Part shown: in pieces, positions 23,596-33,235 of the stretch
How positions within the stretch are numbered: position 1 is the first letter of the stretch
Layout of the letters: each line of letters starts with the position of its first letter
From: Rhizobium sp. BK376
GTDB taxonomy: Bacteria > Pseudomonadota > Alphaproteobacteria > Rhizobiales > Rhizobiaceae
NCBI RefSeq assembly: GCF_004341625.1
Contig: NZ_SLZG01000031.1
Location: forward strand, 1 to 47,307
Length of the DNA: 47,307 bases
Direction: 5' to 3'
Made by a program: the position numbers and the translations under genes
The notes under the pieces: generated by a model
What the model was told of the DNA's origin: nothing
The model's input: only the letters and a program-made list of their open reading frames with translations
Database searches by the model: none

Positions 23596-25959
23596 ATGAA
23601 CCAGAAAAATTTCACCTTTCACACCGCCCTCCCAAAGGCGGAAGGATCGGATGCTTTCATCGACCTCGACAAGTTGATGGCGGTGCTGATCCGGCGCGCC
23701 CGGACAATCATCGCCGGTGTTGTCATCTTCGTGGTCCTTGCTGCCGTCTACCTGCTGTTCGCCACGTCGGTTTACACATCGGCAACGCAAATCCTGCTCG
23801 ACGAAAATATGTCGAAATACGCGGAGGATCAGCCATCGCCGGCCGCCAGCGCCCAGCAGGCGGACATGGAAATATCGAGCGCGGTCGAAATCCTGAAGTC
23901 CAACGAAATGGCGCTTCGCGTGACCGATACCATCGGCCTTAGCGACAACGATACCATCCTCAACCCGCCAGCCTCGCCGATGGCGCTGTTCAAATCGGGC
24001 ATAAAGCTGATGACAAGTGCCTTCACTGCGGGTGGTCCGCCGGTATCGGAGGCTGATGCCCGTGAAGGTCGTCGCCAGAAGGCGGCCTCGGTTCTGCAGG
24101 ACAATCTCGCGGTAGAGCGTGTTGCCCGAAGCTCGGTCATCTCAGTCTCCTTCCGTTCGACCGATCCGCAGCTTGCTGCGAAAATCACGCGTGCCTATTC
24201 CGACGCCTATCTGACGGACCAGCTGAACGCCAATTTCGATGCGACGGAACGTGCTTCCGTCTGGCTGCAGGAGCGACTGAACGATCTGCGCCAGCGCTCG
24301 CAGCAGGCCTCTCTCGAGGTTGAAAAATACAAGGCTGACAACGGCCTGACGTCAACCGGCGGCGAGCTGATGTCCGAACAGCAGCTTGCCGATCTCAACA
24401 AGCAGCTGATCATCGCCCAAGCGGATACGGCCAGTGCCTCGGCCCGCTACAACCAGTTCAAGAGCATCATCGATCAAGGACCGGACAACGCCGTCAACAA
24501 CGCGACGATCTCTTCCAGCCAGACCGACAATTCGGTCCTCCAGGACCTGAGGACCAAGTATCTCTCGGTTCAGAAGCGCGAGCAGGACGTAACGCAGAAT
24601 TTCGGCGCCGATCACCCGCAGGCGGTCGCCCTGAGGGCGGAACGCCAGGACATCACGCGCCAGATCTATCAGGAACTGCAGCAGCTGACCGCGAGCTACA
24701 AGAACGAATACGACGTTGCACGCTCACGGGAATCCTCGCTGCACGACAACATCGACAAGGTCGTCGGCAAGAATTCCGAGGCCAACAAGTCGGTCGTTCA
24801 TCTCAACGAGCTGAACCAGAAGGCGACGGCACTGAAGACGCTCTATGAATCCTATCTCGGCCGCTTCGAAGAGGCGACGCAGCAGCGGTCCTTCCCGATC
24901 GCCAAGGCGCGCGTGATTTCCGAAGCAGGTGTCCCGACTGCGCCGTCGAGCCCGAAAAAGACAATGGTGCTTGCGCTTTCGGCCGTGCTTGGCCTGATGG
25001 CGGGCGGCGCCTTTGCCGGCTTCCAGGAGTTCCGCGATCGGTTCTTCCGCGTGGAGGCCGACGTCAGGACCAATCTCAGCCTCAAATTCCTCGGCTATCT
25101 GCCGCTGCTCGGACGCCCGATCAATCGCAAGGCCGGCCTGTGGACGTGGAGGCGAAAGCCAACCGGCCCTGCCCTTGCAACCTCACCTGAGCCGGAGGGC
25201 GTGGCCTTCCAGCGGATCATGCGGATCGCCGTCGAGGCGCCGCGCTCGATCTTTGCCGAAACGCTCCGCAACGCAAAGCTCGCCAGCGACGTCATGCTGC
25301 AGGGCCGCTCGGACCGGGTGATCGGCGTTGTCTCGACGCTGCCGGGCGAAGGCAAGTCGACAACCGCCGCGAACTTTGCGGCGCTGCTTGCCTCCAGCGG
25401 CAAGCGCACGCTGCTGATCGACGCCGACTTGCGCAATCCGGGTCTGACACGAATGCTGAAATCGCCGCCGCAGGTGGGTCTGGTCGAGGCAGCCCTCGGC
25501 GAGGTTCCATGGGCGAGCGCCGTGAAGGTCGATCCGCACACAAAGCTTGCGATCCTTCCCGTCGTCTTGCGCGATCACCTGCTGCACACGAGCGAACTGC
25601 TCTCCTCTCCCGGCATGCTCTCCCTGATGGAGAACGCCCGCAAGATGTTCGATTACATCGTCGTCGACCTGGCGCCGCTTGCGCCTGTTATCGATGCCAA
25701 GGCATTCGCGCCGCAGATCGACGCCTTCATCTTCGTCGCCGAATGGGGTGGCACGCCGATCGGCATGGTCAAGGACCTCCTCGAGCAGGAGCCGCAGATC
25801 AACTCGAAGATCCTCGGCGTGATCCTCAACAAGACGGATATGTCCGAGCTGACCCGCTACAGCGATTTCGGCGGCACGGAACGCTATCGCCAGAAATATG
25901 TCAGCTACTACACCCATGAAACGCTGCCGCCCAAGGCCGAAACCAAGGTCGATGCCTGA
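23596..25959 (+). CDS. exoP: ExoP polysaccharide co-polymerase and tyrosine autokinase
   Basis: A 787-residue inner-membrane protein of the Wzc/ExoP type that controls polymer length. The Wzz domain starts after a first membrane helix (TIIAGVVIFVVLAAVYLLF, about residues 36-55) and ends at a proline-containing second helix (VPTAPSSPKKTMVLALS, about residues 445-475); between them is a long periplasmic coiled-coil region. The C-terminal kinase has Walker A (STLPGEGKSTTAANFA), Walker A' (TLLIDADLRNPG) and Walker B (YIVVDLAPLAPVID). A tyrosine cluster near the end (RYSDFGGTERYRQKYVSYY) is the likely autophosphorylation site. All catalytic motifs are intact. Confidence 0.92.
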   Translation: MNQKNFTFHTALPKAEGSDAFIDLDKLMAVLIRRARTIIAGVVIFVVLAAVYLLFATSVYTSATQILLDENMSKYAEDQPSPAASAQQADMEISSAVEILKSNEMALRVTDTIGLSDNDTILNPPASPMALFKSGIKLMTSAFTAGGPPVSEADAREGRRQKAASVLQDNLAVERVARSSVISVSFRSTDPQLAAKITRAYSDAYLTDQLNANFDATERASVWLQERLNDLRQRSQQASLEVEKYKADNGLTSTGGELMSEQQLADLNKQLIIAQADTASASARYNQFKSIIDQGPDNAVNNATISSSQTDNSVLQDLRTKYLSVQKREQDVTQNFGADHPQAVALRAERQDITRQIYQELQQLTASYKNEYDVARSRESSLHDNIDKVVGKNSEANKSVVHLNELNQKATALKTLYESYLGRFEEATQQRSFPIAKARVISEAGVPTAPSSPKKTMVLALSAVLGLMAGGAFAGFQEFRDRFFRVEADVRTNLSLKFLGYLPLLGRPINRKAGLWTWRRKPTGPALATSPEPEGVAFQRIMRIAVEAPRSIFAETLRNAKLASDVMLQGRSDRVIGVVSTLPGEGKSTTAANFAALLASSGKRTLLIDADLRNPGLTRMLKSPPQVGLVEAALGEVPWASAVKVDPHTKLAILPVVLRDHLLHTSELLSSPGMLSLMENARKMFDYIVVDLAPLAPVIDAKAFAPQIDAFIFVAEWGGTPIGMVKDLLEQEPQINSKILGVILNKTDMSELTRYSDFGGTERYRQKYVSYYTHETLPPKAETKVDA

Positions 25960-26009
25960 CCGGAATCGACCGGCTGCGGCCGGAAAATCAGCGTGAATGA
26001 ACGAAGGAA

Positions 26010-27539
26010 TTGGGTGAGCCATTGGTATTGTTACGAGAAGAACGCGTGCCTCCGACGGACGACATCGTCTTCGAACATCTCAGTGAGAACCGGTCGCGGG
26101 CTGCTCTGCGAGGCGCCTTCTGGTCTGCATTGGACACGTTGATACCGACGGCCTTGAACAGCCTCGTCTTCATTGTCACCTCGCGCTATCTGCAGCCGCA
26201 GGATTTCGGTCTCGTGGCGCTCGCCTACAGCATCGTCAGCTTTGCCTCCGGTTTCGGCCCGACGGCCTTCGGCGAAGCGCTGATCCAGCAGCAGAGCATT
26301 CGCCGCAGCCATCTGGACACGGTGTTTTGGCTTTCCTTCGTCTCGGCAGCCTTGCTCTACGGCGTCCTGTTTCTCGGATCGTCTTTCCTCGCCCACGCTG
26401 TCGGCCATGCCGAAATAGCAGCCATCCTGATGATCCTGGCGCTCAGGATCTTCTTCGACATGATGAGTATCGTTCCCAATGCTCTCATCGGCCGGACGAT
26501 GTCCTTTCATCTTGCGGCGGTTCGAACGGGAATTGCGACCTGCGTTTCGGCGGTCATCTGCCTTGCCCTGATCATGGCCGGTTTCGGCCTTTGGGCATTG
26601 GCGATCGCGCAGATTGCGGCACCGGCGGCCGGCTGCGTCGCGGCCTTCTGGGGCGCGCGCTGGCTGCCGGGTTTCCGCGTTAAATATTCAAGCCTTCGCG
26701 AGCTTCTGCACTATGGCGTGTTTGCGTCGGGCAATCGCTTTCTGCAGACCATGAACCTCGATCAGTTGATCATCGGTACGCTGGTCAGCCCGGCAGCGCT
26801 CGGCATCTACAATTTCTCCCGCCGCCTCTTCGAAATGATCAACAATGTCGTTGCCGGCGGCCTCACCTCCGTGTCCCACGCCCTGCTGTCTTCGCTGCAG
26901 AATGATCAGGCCAAGGTCAGGGAAGCATTCCTGATGGCCACATTCGGCTGCTCGCTCGTCTCGTTCCCCGCGTTCATGGGGCTGGCGGCCGTTGCCGACG
27001 ACGCTATACCGCTGATCTTCGGGCAGCATTGGGTTTCGGCCATATGGCCGGTGAGATTCTTCTGCGTCATCGGGCTGATGAGCGGCATCGGCATCGTTCA
27101 GGCGTCGCTGATCACCAGCCAGGGCAAATCCGATTGGTGGTTCTACTACCAGCTGGCGCGCAACATCGTAACGATTGCCACGGTGTTCCTGCTCTATCCC
27201 TATGGCGTCACGACAATCGTCATGGCGCTCATGATCGAAGTTCTTATGCTCTGGCCGGTGACCCTATGGATGGTATCGCGGCTGATTTCGCTCAGTGTCG
27301 GCGAATATTTCGGGCAGTTCCTCAGACCGACAGCGTCCTATCTGGGCATGCTCGTCGTCGTTCTCGGCCTCTCCACGCTTCTGTCCGACTGGCCGTCGGC
27401 CTGGCGGCTTGCTGTCGAGGTCCTGGCAGGAGCAATCGCCTATACGGGGCTGATTGCCTGCCTTTGCCGGGAGCGGGCTTTCTTCCTCGTGCAAACAGTT
27501 CTTGCGGGGCGGCGAAGACCAACGCCGCAAGCCGCGTGA
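26010..27539 (+). CDS. exoT: ExoT-like oligosaccharide flippase (Wzx/MOP family)
   Basis: About 500 residues with some 12 to 14 hydrophobic helices, opening RAALRGAFWSALDTLIPTAL and SRYLQPQDFGLVALAY, a signature of PST-type flippases such as ExoT. It would move the lipid-linked octasaccharide to the periplasmic face. The start is uncertain: TTG 26010 gives 509 residues but AAGGA is too close; GTG 26049 (before PPTDDIVFEHL) is another option. In S. meliloti exoT lies beside exoW; here it follows exoP. A second, unrelated-looking flippase occurs at 39308. Confidence 0.82.
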   Translation: MGEPLVLLREERVPPTDDIVFEHLSENRSRAALRGAFWSALDTLIPTALNSLVFIVTSRYLQPQDFGLVALAYSIVSFASGFGPTAFGEALIQQQSIRRSHLDTVFWLSFVSAALLYGVLFLGSSFLAHAVGHAEIAAILMILALRIFFDMMSIVPNALIGRTMSFHLAAVRTGIATCVSAVICLALIMAGFGLWALAIAQIAAPAAGCVAAFWGARWLPGFRVKYSSLRELLHYGVFASGNRFLQTMNLDQLIIGTLVSPAALGIYNFSRRLFEMINNVVAGGLTSVSHALLSSLQNDQAKVREAFLMATFGCSLVSFPAFMGLAAVADDAIPLIFGQHWVSAIWPVRFFCVIGLMSGIGIVQASLITSQGKSDWWFYYQLARNIVTIATVFLLYPYGVTTIVMALMIEVLMLWPVTLWMVSRLISLSVGEYFGQFLRPTASYLGMLVVVLGLSTLLSDWPSAWRLAVEVLAGAIAYTGLIACLCRERAFFLVQTVLAGRRRPTPQAA

Positions 27540-27623
27540 CATGCCGGCAGCGAAGATTCCAGCATGGCCCAGACAGTGGCAAATTCGACAGAAGGCAAGT
27601 TCCAACCATTTGGAGAGACCGAT

Positions 27624-28499
27624 ATGGCTCTGGTTACGTTCATAATTCCGGTTCGGCATCAGGCGAACGCCAGCGACTGGGGCGCCCTGAAAGCACGGCT
27701 GTCGCAGACCATGGCCTCGATTGCCGGGCAGTCCAACGGAGACTGGCGCGGTATCGTCGTTGCAAACGAAGGTGCGGACCTGCCGCCGCTACCACCGCAG
27801 TTTTCAGTCGAGCGCGTGACCTTTCCGCCGAACCAGTTGCATGACATGGCAAGTGCCGATCGCGAACTGGTCTACGACGCATTCCGTTTGGACAAGGGTC
27901 GTCGGGTTCTGAACGGCATGCTTGCCGCGCGCAACTCGCGCTTCTTCATGATCGTGGACGACGACGATTTCGTCAGCTCGAATATCGTCGACTACGTGTC
28001 ACGGCATTCCGACGCGAACGGCTGGAAGATCGACCTCGGTTTTCTCTGGAGCGAGGGTGCACGCTTCCTCCTGCAGACCAACGAGTTCGCGAAGCTTTGC
28101 GGCACGTCCCTGATCGTGCGCTCGGATCTATACCGCCTGCCCGAAACCTTCGCGGATGCCGAAGAGACCTTCATCAAATCCATGCTCGGCAGCCATGTCC
28201 GCATCGCCAACATCCTCGCAGAGGCGGGCACTCCGCTGGGTTCGCTGCCCTTCCGGGGCGCAATCTATCGTGTTGGCCACAGCGGTGCGCACAGCAAATC
28301 GTCGGATCTGCTCAGAACGCACTTTCTGAACAAATCGGTCATTCGCCACCCTCGCCGTCTGATCCGCGACCTGATGCGGGTTCACATGCTGGGAGATGGG
28401 CTTCGCCGAGAGTTCTTCGGCAAGCCGATCGACAGTGCCGTCGCCGCTCGCGCATCCCATCCCGTCGAGCAATTCAATCGCCAGCAGGAAATCGGCTGA
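27624..28499 (+). CDS. Unassigned GT-A-type glycosyltransferase
   Basis: A 291-residue protein with a GT-A-like core: ALVTFIIPVRHQANASDWG at the N-terminus, IVVANEGADLP, the metal-binding cluster FFMIVDDDDFVSSNIV (about residues 111-126) and a later RSDLYRLPETFADAEETFIK. There is no membrane helix. ATG 27624 is chosen because GGAGAG lies six bases upstream; the frame is open 20 codons earlier. It is not one of the Exo transferases needed for the standard octasaccharide, yet lies in the exo core on the same strand between the flippase and an acyltransferase. It may add a side sugar or a modified residue; I cannot tell which. Confidence 0.65.
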   Translation: MALVTFIIPVRHQANASDWGALKARLSQTMASIAGQSNGDWRGIVVANEGADLPPLPPQFSVERVTFPPNQLHDMASADRELVYDAFRLDKGRRVLNGMLAARNSRFFMIVDDDDFVSSNIVDYVSRHSDANGWKIDLGFLWSEGARFLLQTNEFAKLCGTSLIVRSDLYRLPETFADAEETFIKSMLGSHVRIANILAEAGTPLGSLPFRGAIYRVGHSGAHSKSSDLLRTHFLNKSVIRHPRRLIRDLMRVHMLGDGLRREFFGKPIDSAVAARASHPVEQFNRQQEIG

Positions 28500-28542
28500 G
28501 GATTTTTCAGCGCAAGCTCAAGGACGGAAGGGGATTTGCCCG

Positions 28543-29625
28543 ATGAATGCCACTCTGGTCTCGGCGGAGCATGATCGGACGATGGTCGTTCGGGAACGAA
28601 GCCATCGCTATGCCGCGCTGGACGCGATGCGTGGCCTGGCCGCCTTCGCAGTCGTCATCTATCATCTCGACCGTCCCTATGCGCCATCAGCCTATGTCGC
28701 GGTCGATTTCTTCTATGTTCTCAGCGGTTTCGTCATTGCCAGGGCCTATGGCGAGAAAATCCTCGATGGCATGACCGTCACGGCTTTCATGAAGGCGCGA
28801 TATCGCCGTCTCTATCCGCTGTTTCTCCTCGGCAGCATATACGGGCTCGGCCAGTTTCTATTCTTCTGGAAATCCAACAGTTTCGGCGTTGCGGACTTTA
28901 TTGCCAACATTGCAACGACGCTTGCAATGTTGCCGTCCCCGACCTTCCTGACCAGACCGATCGACCAATTGCTTCCTTTATACCCGCTCAACGGGCCGGC
29001 CTGGTCGCTCTTCTGGGAACTTCTTGTCAATCTCCTCTTTGCAATGCTGCTGGTTCGCCTGAGAATGCGACATCTCCTTGCAGTCGTTGCGTGTTCGCTC
29101 GGCTTGCTTGTTGCCTCGGTGTTTTTTCACAGATCGCTCGATCTTGGATGGGAATGGAAATCGGTGGACGGCGGCCTGTTCCGCGTCCTCTTCTCCTTCA
29201 CCATGGGCATCGTGATCTACCGGATGCATGCCTCCACCAGGCCGCATTTTTCCTACCTTGCATTTCTGCCCGTGGCATTCCTCTGCGCAATGCTACTTGC
29301 GCCGACCCAGTCCCTAAGATTTGCGCTGGGCTTCTGTATCCTGCTGTCACCCTTGATCGTCATCGCAGGTGCGCGTCTCGAAGTGCCGAGAAAGTTTCAG
29401 CCGATCTGTATCTTCCTCGGCTATCTTTCCTATCCGATCTATGTGTGCCATCGCGGGTTTACGGAGATTTATGATCATTTTGCGGGGAGCTTTCCGCTCT
29501 CGCCGCCCCTCTACATATTCCTCTATCTCGCTTTCATAACCGCGGTCTCGCTTTTGTCGGCCCAGGCGATCAGCTATCTGACGGAAATGCGGCGGCCAGC
29601 TCGGGCCCCCGTGGAGAGCCGCTGA
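28543..29625 (+). CDS. Membrane acyltransferase (ExoH/ExoZ type)
   Basis: A 360-residue acyltransferase-3 family membrane protein with about ten hydrophobic helices. It opens RYAALDAMRGLAAFAVVIYHL, with the family's catalytic His in the first helix, then VDFFYVLSGFVIARAYGE and the MKARYRRLYPLFLLGS loop. Such enzymes transfer acetyl (ExoZ) or succinyl (ExoH) groups onto the repeat unit. Length is closer to ExoH than to ExoZ, but motifs do not separate the two. ATG 28543 has GGAAGGGG ten bases upstream. It is the last forward gene of the exo core. Confidence 0.78.
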   Translation: MNATLVSAEHDRTMVVRERSHRYAALDAMRGLAAFAVVIYHLDRPYAPSAYVAVDFFYVLSGFVIARAYGEKILDGMTVTAFMKARYRRLYPLFLLGSIYGLGQFLFFWKSNSFGVADFIANIATTLAMLPSPTFLTRPIDQLLPLYPLNGPAWSLFWELLVNLLFAMLLVRLRMRHLLAVVACSLGLLVASVFFHRSLDLGWEWKSVDGGLFRVLFSFTMGIVIYRMHASTRPHFSYLAFLPVAFLCAMLLAPTQSLRFALGFCILLSPLIVIAGARLEVPRKFQPICIFLGYLSYPIYVCHRGFTEIYDHFAGSFPLSPPLYIFLYLAFITAVSLLSAQAISYLTEMRRPARAPVESR

Positions 29626-29852
29626 GATAGACATTGTAAGATCGAGCCTGACGGAATTCGATGCGGACAAAGCTCCCGGTCAATGCTTGGTCCGCGATCA
29701 GCGGGCGGCTGATCAGCCACCGGCGCGGCTGCATCCCGTCTGGATGTCCACGAGGATCTTATCGTGAGCGACGGTTAGCTCGATCTCGATTGAACCACGC
29801 TTTTCTTTATAGACGAGACTGGTTGATGGATAGGTTTGCGACGATCTTCTGG

Positions 29853-31325
29853 TTAGTTGCCGCGGTCGGGTTGGCGCTGCCTCGTTAACTGCGACCGCCT
29901 GCCGAGAGAGAGCGATATCACTGGTGCCATCAGCGCTGCAAAGAAGACCGCAAAGCCAGGTATCTGGAGGGAGAAGTCGATAGCAGAATGCAAGCCGACA
30001 AGAACCAGCATGGCGAAGCCGAGGGCTGGATAATGCCGCATCCTCTTACGGGTCCTCAATCCTTCGCGCAGGAAGATAAAGAGGGCGACAAGGGCAACGA
30101 TTAGCAAGATCGGGAAGACGATGCCGAACGCAAGGCTGCCTTCAAGGTAGACGTCATGGGCGCGGTCCCACACGCCCAAGATACCACAGCCGGGGTCCCG
30201 ATAGGCGGGGAACATCCATCGAAAGGTCGCAGGGCCGGTCCCGATCCAATAGTGGTCGGAAAGCATCTTGAGTATATTGGGCAGAACGCAGAACCGGCCG
30301 TCGTCAGTTCCCCTGACTTGCGCGCGCAACAGCACCTGCCCAGCAAAGATGAAAAAGGCGATAAGCACTACCGCGATAGCGACCGCTCGGCTCAACAGCT
30401 TCTGCCAGCCAGGCGTGGTTGATCGGCCGAAATCTGTAGCCCGCTGCCGCGTCCAGTTGGCGGCTAAGAATGGTACCAGAAAAAGCAGCGCGACGAAGGT
30501 ACTCGCAACACCGGCGCGAGACTTTGTCAGCAGAAGGGCGGTAACCGACGCTCCCAGCAGGATCAGATAGATAATCGCGCGGCCCATTCCACCGCCACGT
30601 GGCGAGCGCCAATCCTGCATCTGCACGATGGCGCGCCGAACGTTAACGCTTTGCAACTTCTCCCAGGTAAGGACCAAGATGATGAGAACGGTCGCACCGA
30701 GAAAGGTTGCCGCCGTGTTGCGGTTAACGAAGACGCCGGTTAGGCTGTCGAGATAGAATTCCTTGTCTACAACAACCAGAGTTGCGGGCGACATAATGAA
30801 CTGCAGCAGCCCGAAGAGACTGACAAAACCGCCGATCAGCCCGAGGCCGACAAGCATAGTGCGTGATCGGTCATCTGACGAGCAAAGCAGCAGGGCGTTA
30901 ATGAAGGTCACCAACGGCATGGCTATCCTCAGCAAAGCCTCCAGCGTATCGGCTGGGGATGCCGAGATGCTGACGTTCTGCGTTCCGACCAGCCCTCGCG
31001 CATTCCGCCAGACCGTGTCCGAAGGCAGTAACGACGACAAATTCAGCGTCTGGACAAAGGTCCAGAGCGCCAAGACCAGAAGGATGAAAAGGGCTAGGTT
31101 GAATGGTGCCCGCGTATGGCGCGGCTCGCCGAAAACGAAGGCATTCGGCAGGCTGAGTGCAAACATCAGACTGGAGACAACGGAAAATGGTGCCGTGCCA
31201 ACGGATCCGAAGAACAGAAGCGTCAAGACGATTATAAAAAGAAAGGCTCCAGCGAGAAAAGCGGCCAACCGATCTTCATCCAATAGCTTGCTGAAAAAGC
31301 TGGAACGACGGCCATGCCCGATCAA
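29853..31325 (-). CDS. exoQ: ExoQ-like polysaccharide polymerase (Wzy/O-antigen ligase family)
   Basis: About 490 residues with some 12 membrane helices and a large periplasmic loop carrying the Wzy_C-type segment (FVNRNTAATFLGATVLIIL, later DHYWIGTGPATFRWMFPAYR and WDRAHDVYLEGSLAFG). These features fit ExoQ, which links repeat units in the periplasm with ExoP and ExoT. It converges on the acyltransferase gene with about 230 bases between. TTG 31325 is proposed because AAGGAAG lies six bases upstream; a GTG at 31346 has no site. Assignment as polymerase of the exo product is inferred from context. Confidence 0.75.
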   Translation of the reverse strand: MIGHGRRSSFFSKLLDEDRLAAFLAGAFLFIIVLTLLFFGSVGTAPFSVVSSLMFALSLPNAFVFGEPRHTRAPFNLALFILLVLALWTFVQTLNLSSLLPSDTVWRNARGLVGTQNVSISASPADTLEALLRIAMPLVTFINALLLCSSDDRSRTMLVGLGLIGGFVSLFGLLQFIMSPATLVVVDKEFYLDSLTGVFVNRNTAATFLGATVLIILVLTWEKLQSVNVRRAIVQMQDWRSPRGGGMGRAIIYLILLGASVTALLLTKSRAGVASTFVALLFLVPFLAANWTRQRATDFGRSTTPGWQKLLSRAVAIAVVLIAFFIFAGQVLLRAQVRGTDDGRFCVLPNILKMLSDHYWIGTGPATFRWMFPAYRDPGCGILGVWDRAHDVYLEGSLAFGIVFPILLIVALVALFIFLREGLRTRKRMRHYPALGFAMLVLVGLHSAIDFSLQIPGFAVFFAALMAPVISLSLGRRSQLTRQRQPDRGN

Positions 31326-31580
31326 TGCGTGCTTCCTTGTGCCCACAGCAGAAATACAGATGTAACTGGCCTATACATAACCAAAGTGAATGACCTCAAA
31401 CACCGACTGACATTAACATAATTCGCGTTCGGGCAGCGACCCTTTGACGTTTACGAAATAGCCAGAGCGGCGCTCTCACTGGAATGTGTCCATTTTACTC
31501 GGGGTCAGGTCTGGAAACGTCATAGAGTTTCTTCCTCCGGGGCGCAAGCAACACGCATTACCGGCGTATTGTCGGCGAGG

Positions 31581-32582
31581 TCACGAGAGGCGAAATTCGC
31601 TATCAATTCCTAACTTTTCGAGTTCACCGTCACGTATAGCGCGCCTAATCAAGTAATATCTGGGAAATTGATTTAGATAAACCGCATAAACATATATTAT
31701 CGAGATAAACATCCATTTATTTATCCTGTAGAGTAACGGTGAAGATTTTTGCATATTCACATTGATCCAAACGTGATTTCTAAATGTATAATACAGCCGA
31801 AAATCCGCACCCTTTGTCAGGCTTTGTTTAAATATGCTCTCCCGGCGCCCTCCCTCAAACCAGGATTGCTCCAAATCGTCTATCGGTGCGTTTGTGACAA
31901 CCGATATTATTCCTCCTGATCTTGTAAAACGCAGGGTGTACTCCCAATCGTCCGCATACAGTACAAAATCCTTTTTAGGCAAACCATTCTTTTCAAAAAC
32001 CTCCCGCCCGGCGAGAAGCCCACCATATGGTGCATATGGTACCTGTATGGTTTCGCTAGGCGGATCTGAGACTTTGGATTTGGAGTCAAAGTAGCGCAAT
32101 ATCTTATAAGGGAGATCTTTGATATGAAATCCCATGAAATTTGAATGAGCTGGAAATGCCGCTCTACCGCGCTTAAGGTGAGTCGAGCGGCCCGCGCGGA
32201 AGCCCGAGACAGCTGCACTGCAGTTGCCTACTTCGCTTCTTAAGCGGATAAGTTCCCGAAAGAGGATAAAGGTCGATCCTTCGGCAGGCGCATTGTCATC
32301 GTCCATCAATAGTAAAAAGCGAGCGTCAGTCTTTAACGCCGCTTCAATTCCGGCCCCATATCCGGCCGCAGAGCCTGTGTTCCCTCCCATTTTCACAAAT
32401 TTTATTCTGTTGCCCCATTCAGCTTCGAGGAGCGATAAATCCGATCGAGAGCCGTTGTCGACAATAATAGCGTTCTCAATGCCTTCGGTGTTGAAAGCTC
32501 TGTTCAGCAAACTAGACAGGAACACTAATCTATCGCCATAAGTGACGGTAACCAGCGTTATACCACCAAGATTTTCTTCCAT
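31581..32582 (-). CDS. GT2 glycosyltransferase, galactofuranosyl/rhamnosyl type
   Basis: A 333-residue GT2 enzyme. The core shows TLVTVTYGDRLVFLSSLL, AIIVDNGSRSDLSL, GGNTGSAAGYGAGIEAAL and the triple aspartate LLMDDDNAPAEG (about residues 92-103), followed by DFVLYADDWEYTLRF. This pattern is seen in GlfT2-like galactofuranosyltransferases and in rhamnosyltransferases. C-terminal hydrophobic residues (FISIIYVYAVYLNQF) suggest membrane association. The gene is visibly AT-richer than the exo core beside it and uses A/T-ending codons freely, a sign of transfer. Upstream of its start is a decayed transposase. Confidence 0.8.
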   Translation of the reverse strand: MEENLGGITLVTVTYGDRLVFLSSLLNRAFNTEGIENAIIVDNGSRSDLSLLEAEWGNRIKFVKMGGNTGSAAGYGAGIEAALKTDARFLLLMDDDNAPAEGSTFILFRELIRLRSEVGNCSAAVSGFRAGRSTHLKRGRAAFPAHSNFMGFHIKDLPYKILRYFDSKSKVSDPPSETIQVPYAPYGGLLAGREVFEKNGLPKKDFVLYADDWEYTLRFTRSGGIISVVTNAPIDDLEQSWFEGGRRESIFKQSLTKGADFRLYYTFRNHVWINVNMQKSSPLLYRINKWMFISIIYVYAVYLNQFPRYYLIRRAIRDGELEKLGIDSEFRLS

Positions 32583-33207
32583 AGATATTAAGCCACTTAG
32601 TATTTTGTAGATGGTAGGGAGTTGATAAAGCGCTCGTCAATCCATGCGGCGCAGTCATTGGGGGAAAATAATATATCTAGCTAATAGTCCCGTCTAAACT
32701 CTTAGACGACTTCCAATCGGCATGCATAGAAAACTCCTTTTGCCCAAACAATTGCACGCCTCTTATAGACACCTTTTAAACGATTGTGATGACCTTTAAT
32801 AGGGCCGCTCGCGACCCGAGAGCTTTTCTCTCTGCCCATTGTTGAAGTGATCTTCGATTAATGGCATCCGATCTGCTTAAGGTCAGCGTTCTTGGCCAAA
32901 CGTCTGCGTTATGCCCATTGCGAGATGACACCGCTCCGTTCCGGAACGCCCTTTGGTCTTATCTCGTGTCTGAGCACCAAGGCGTTCCAGTGCGCCTTCC
33001 TCCCGGCGGCTGTCGGGCCATGCCGTGAAGATGTTGTGCAAACCTTGAAACCGGTATGCCAGGAGATAGTCTATCTGAAGACGATAAGGGTGGATCAGGG
33101 CACAGAATTGGTGTCACGCGATCTTAACCTTTGGGCCTGTTGCAGGGGCGTCACCTTGGACTTCTCACATTCAGGCAGGCGGCGGACAATGTTTTTATTC
33201 ACGCATT
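32583..33207. other. Intergenic region holding a dead transposase
   Basis: About 600 bases between two reverse-strand genes. The right third contains the IS3-type remnant described separately; the left two thirds (32583-32990) show no gene or family similarity that I recognise. Confidence 0.5.
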
Positions 33208-33235
33208 CTACGCTGGCAGCGGCCGACTCCTCGGT
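33000..33235 (+). pseudogene. IS3-family transposase remnant (integrase core)
   Basis: The forward strand encodes REDVVQTLKPVCQ, then LKTIRVDQGTELVSRDLNLW and RGVTLDFSHSG, the second-Asp segment of IS3-type DDE integrases (normally IRVDNGTEF, then GVTLDFSRPGKPTDN). The frame then shifts: the following DNVFIHAFYAGSGR, equivalent to the usual DNAFIEAFNGRFR, is in another frame. Substitutions at conserved positions and loss of both ends show long decay. The right end runs into the 3' end of the ExoZ-like acyltransferase gene, whose C-terminus may have been altered by the insertion. Confidence 0.75.

Noticed and set aside
29740..29880. A short reverse frame after exoQ ending in ILVDIQTGCSRAGG
   Set aside because: It runs back into the exoQ gene with no start of its own and matches no family that I recognise.
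31487..31515. CTCGGGGTCAGGTCTGG, reminiscent of sequence next to some transposases
   Set aside because: Too short, with no second copy or transposase beside it.
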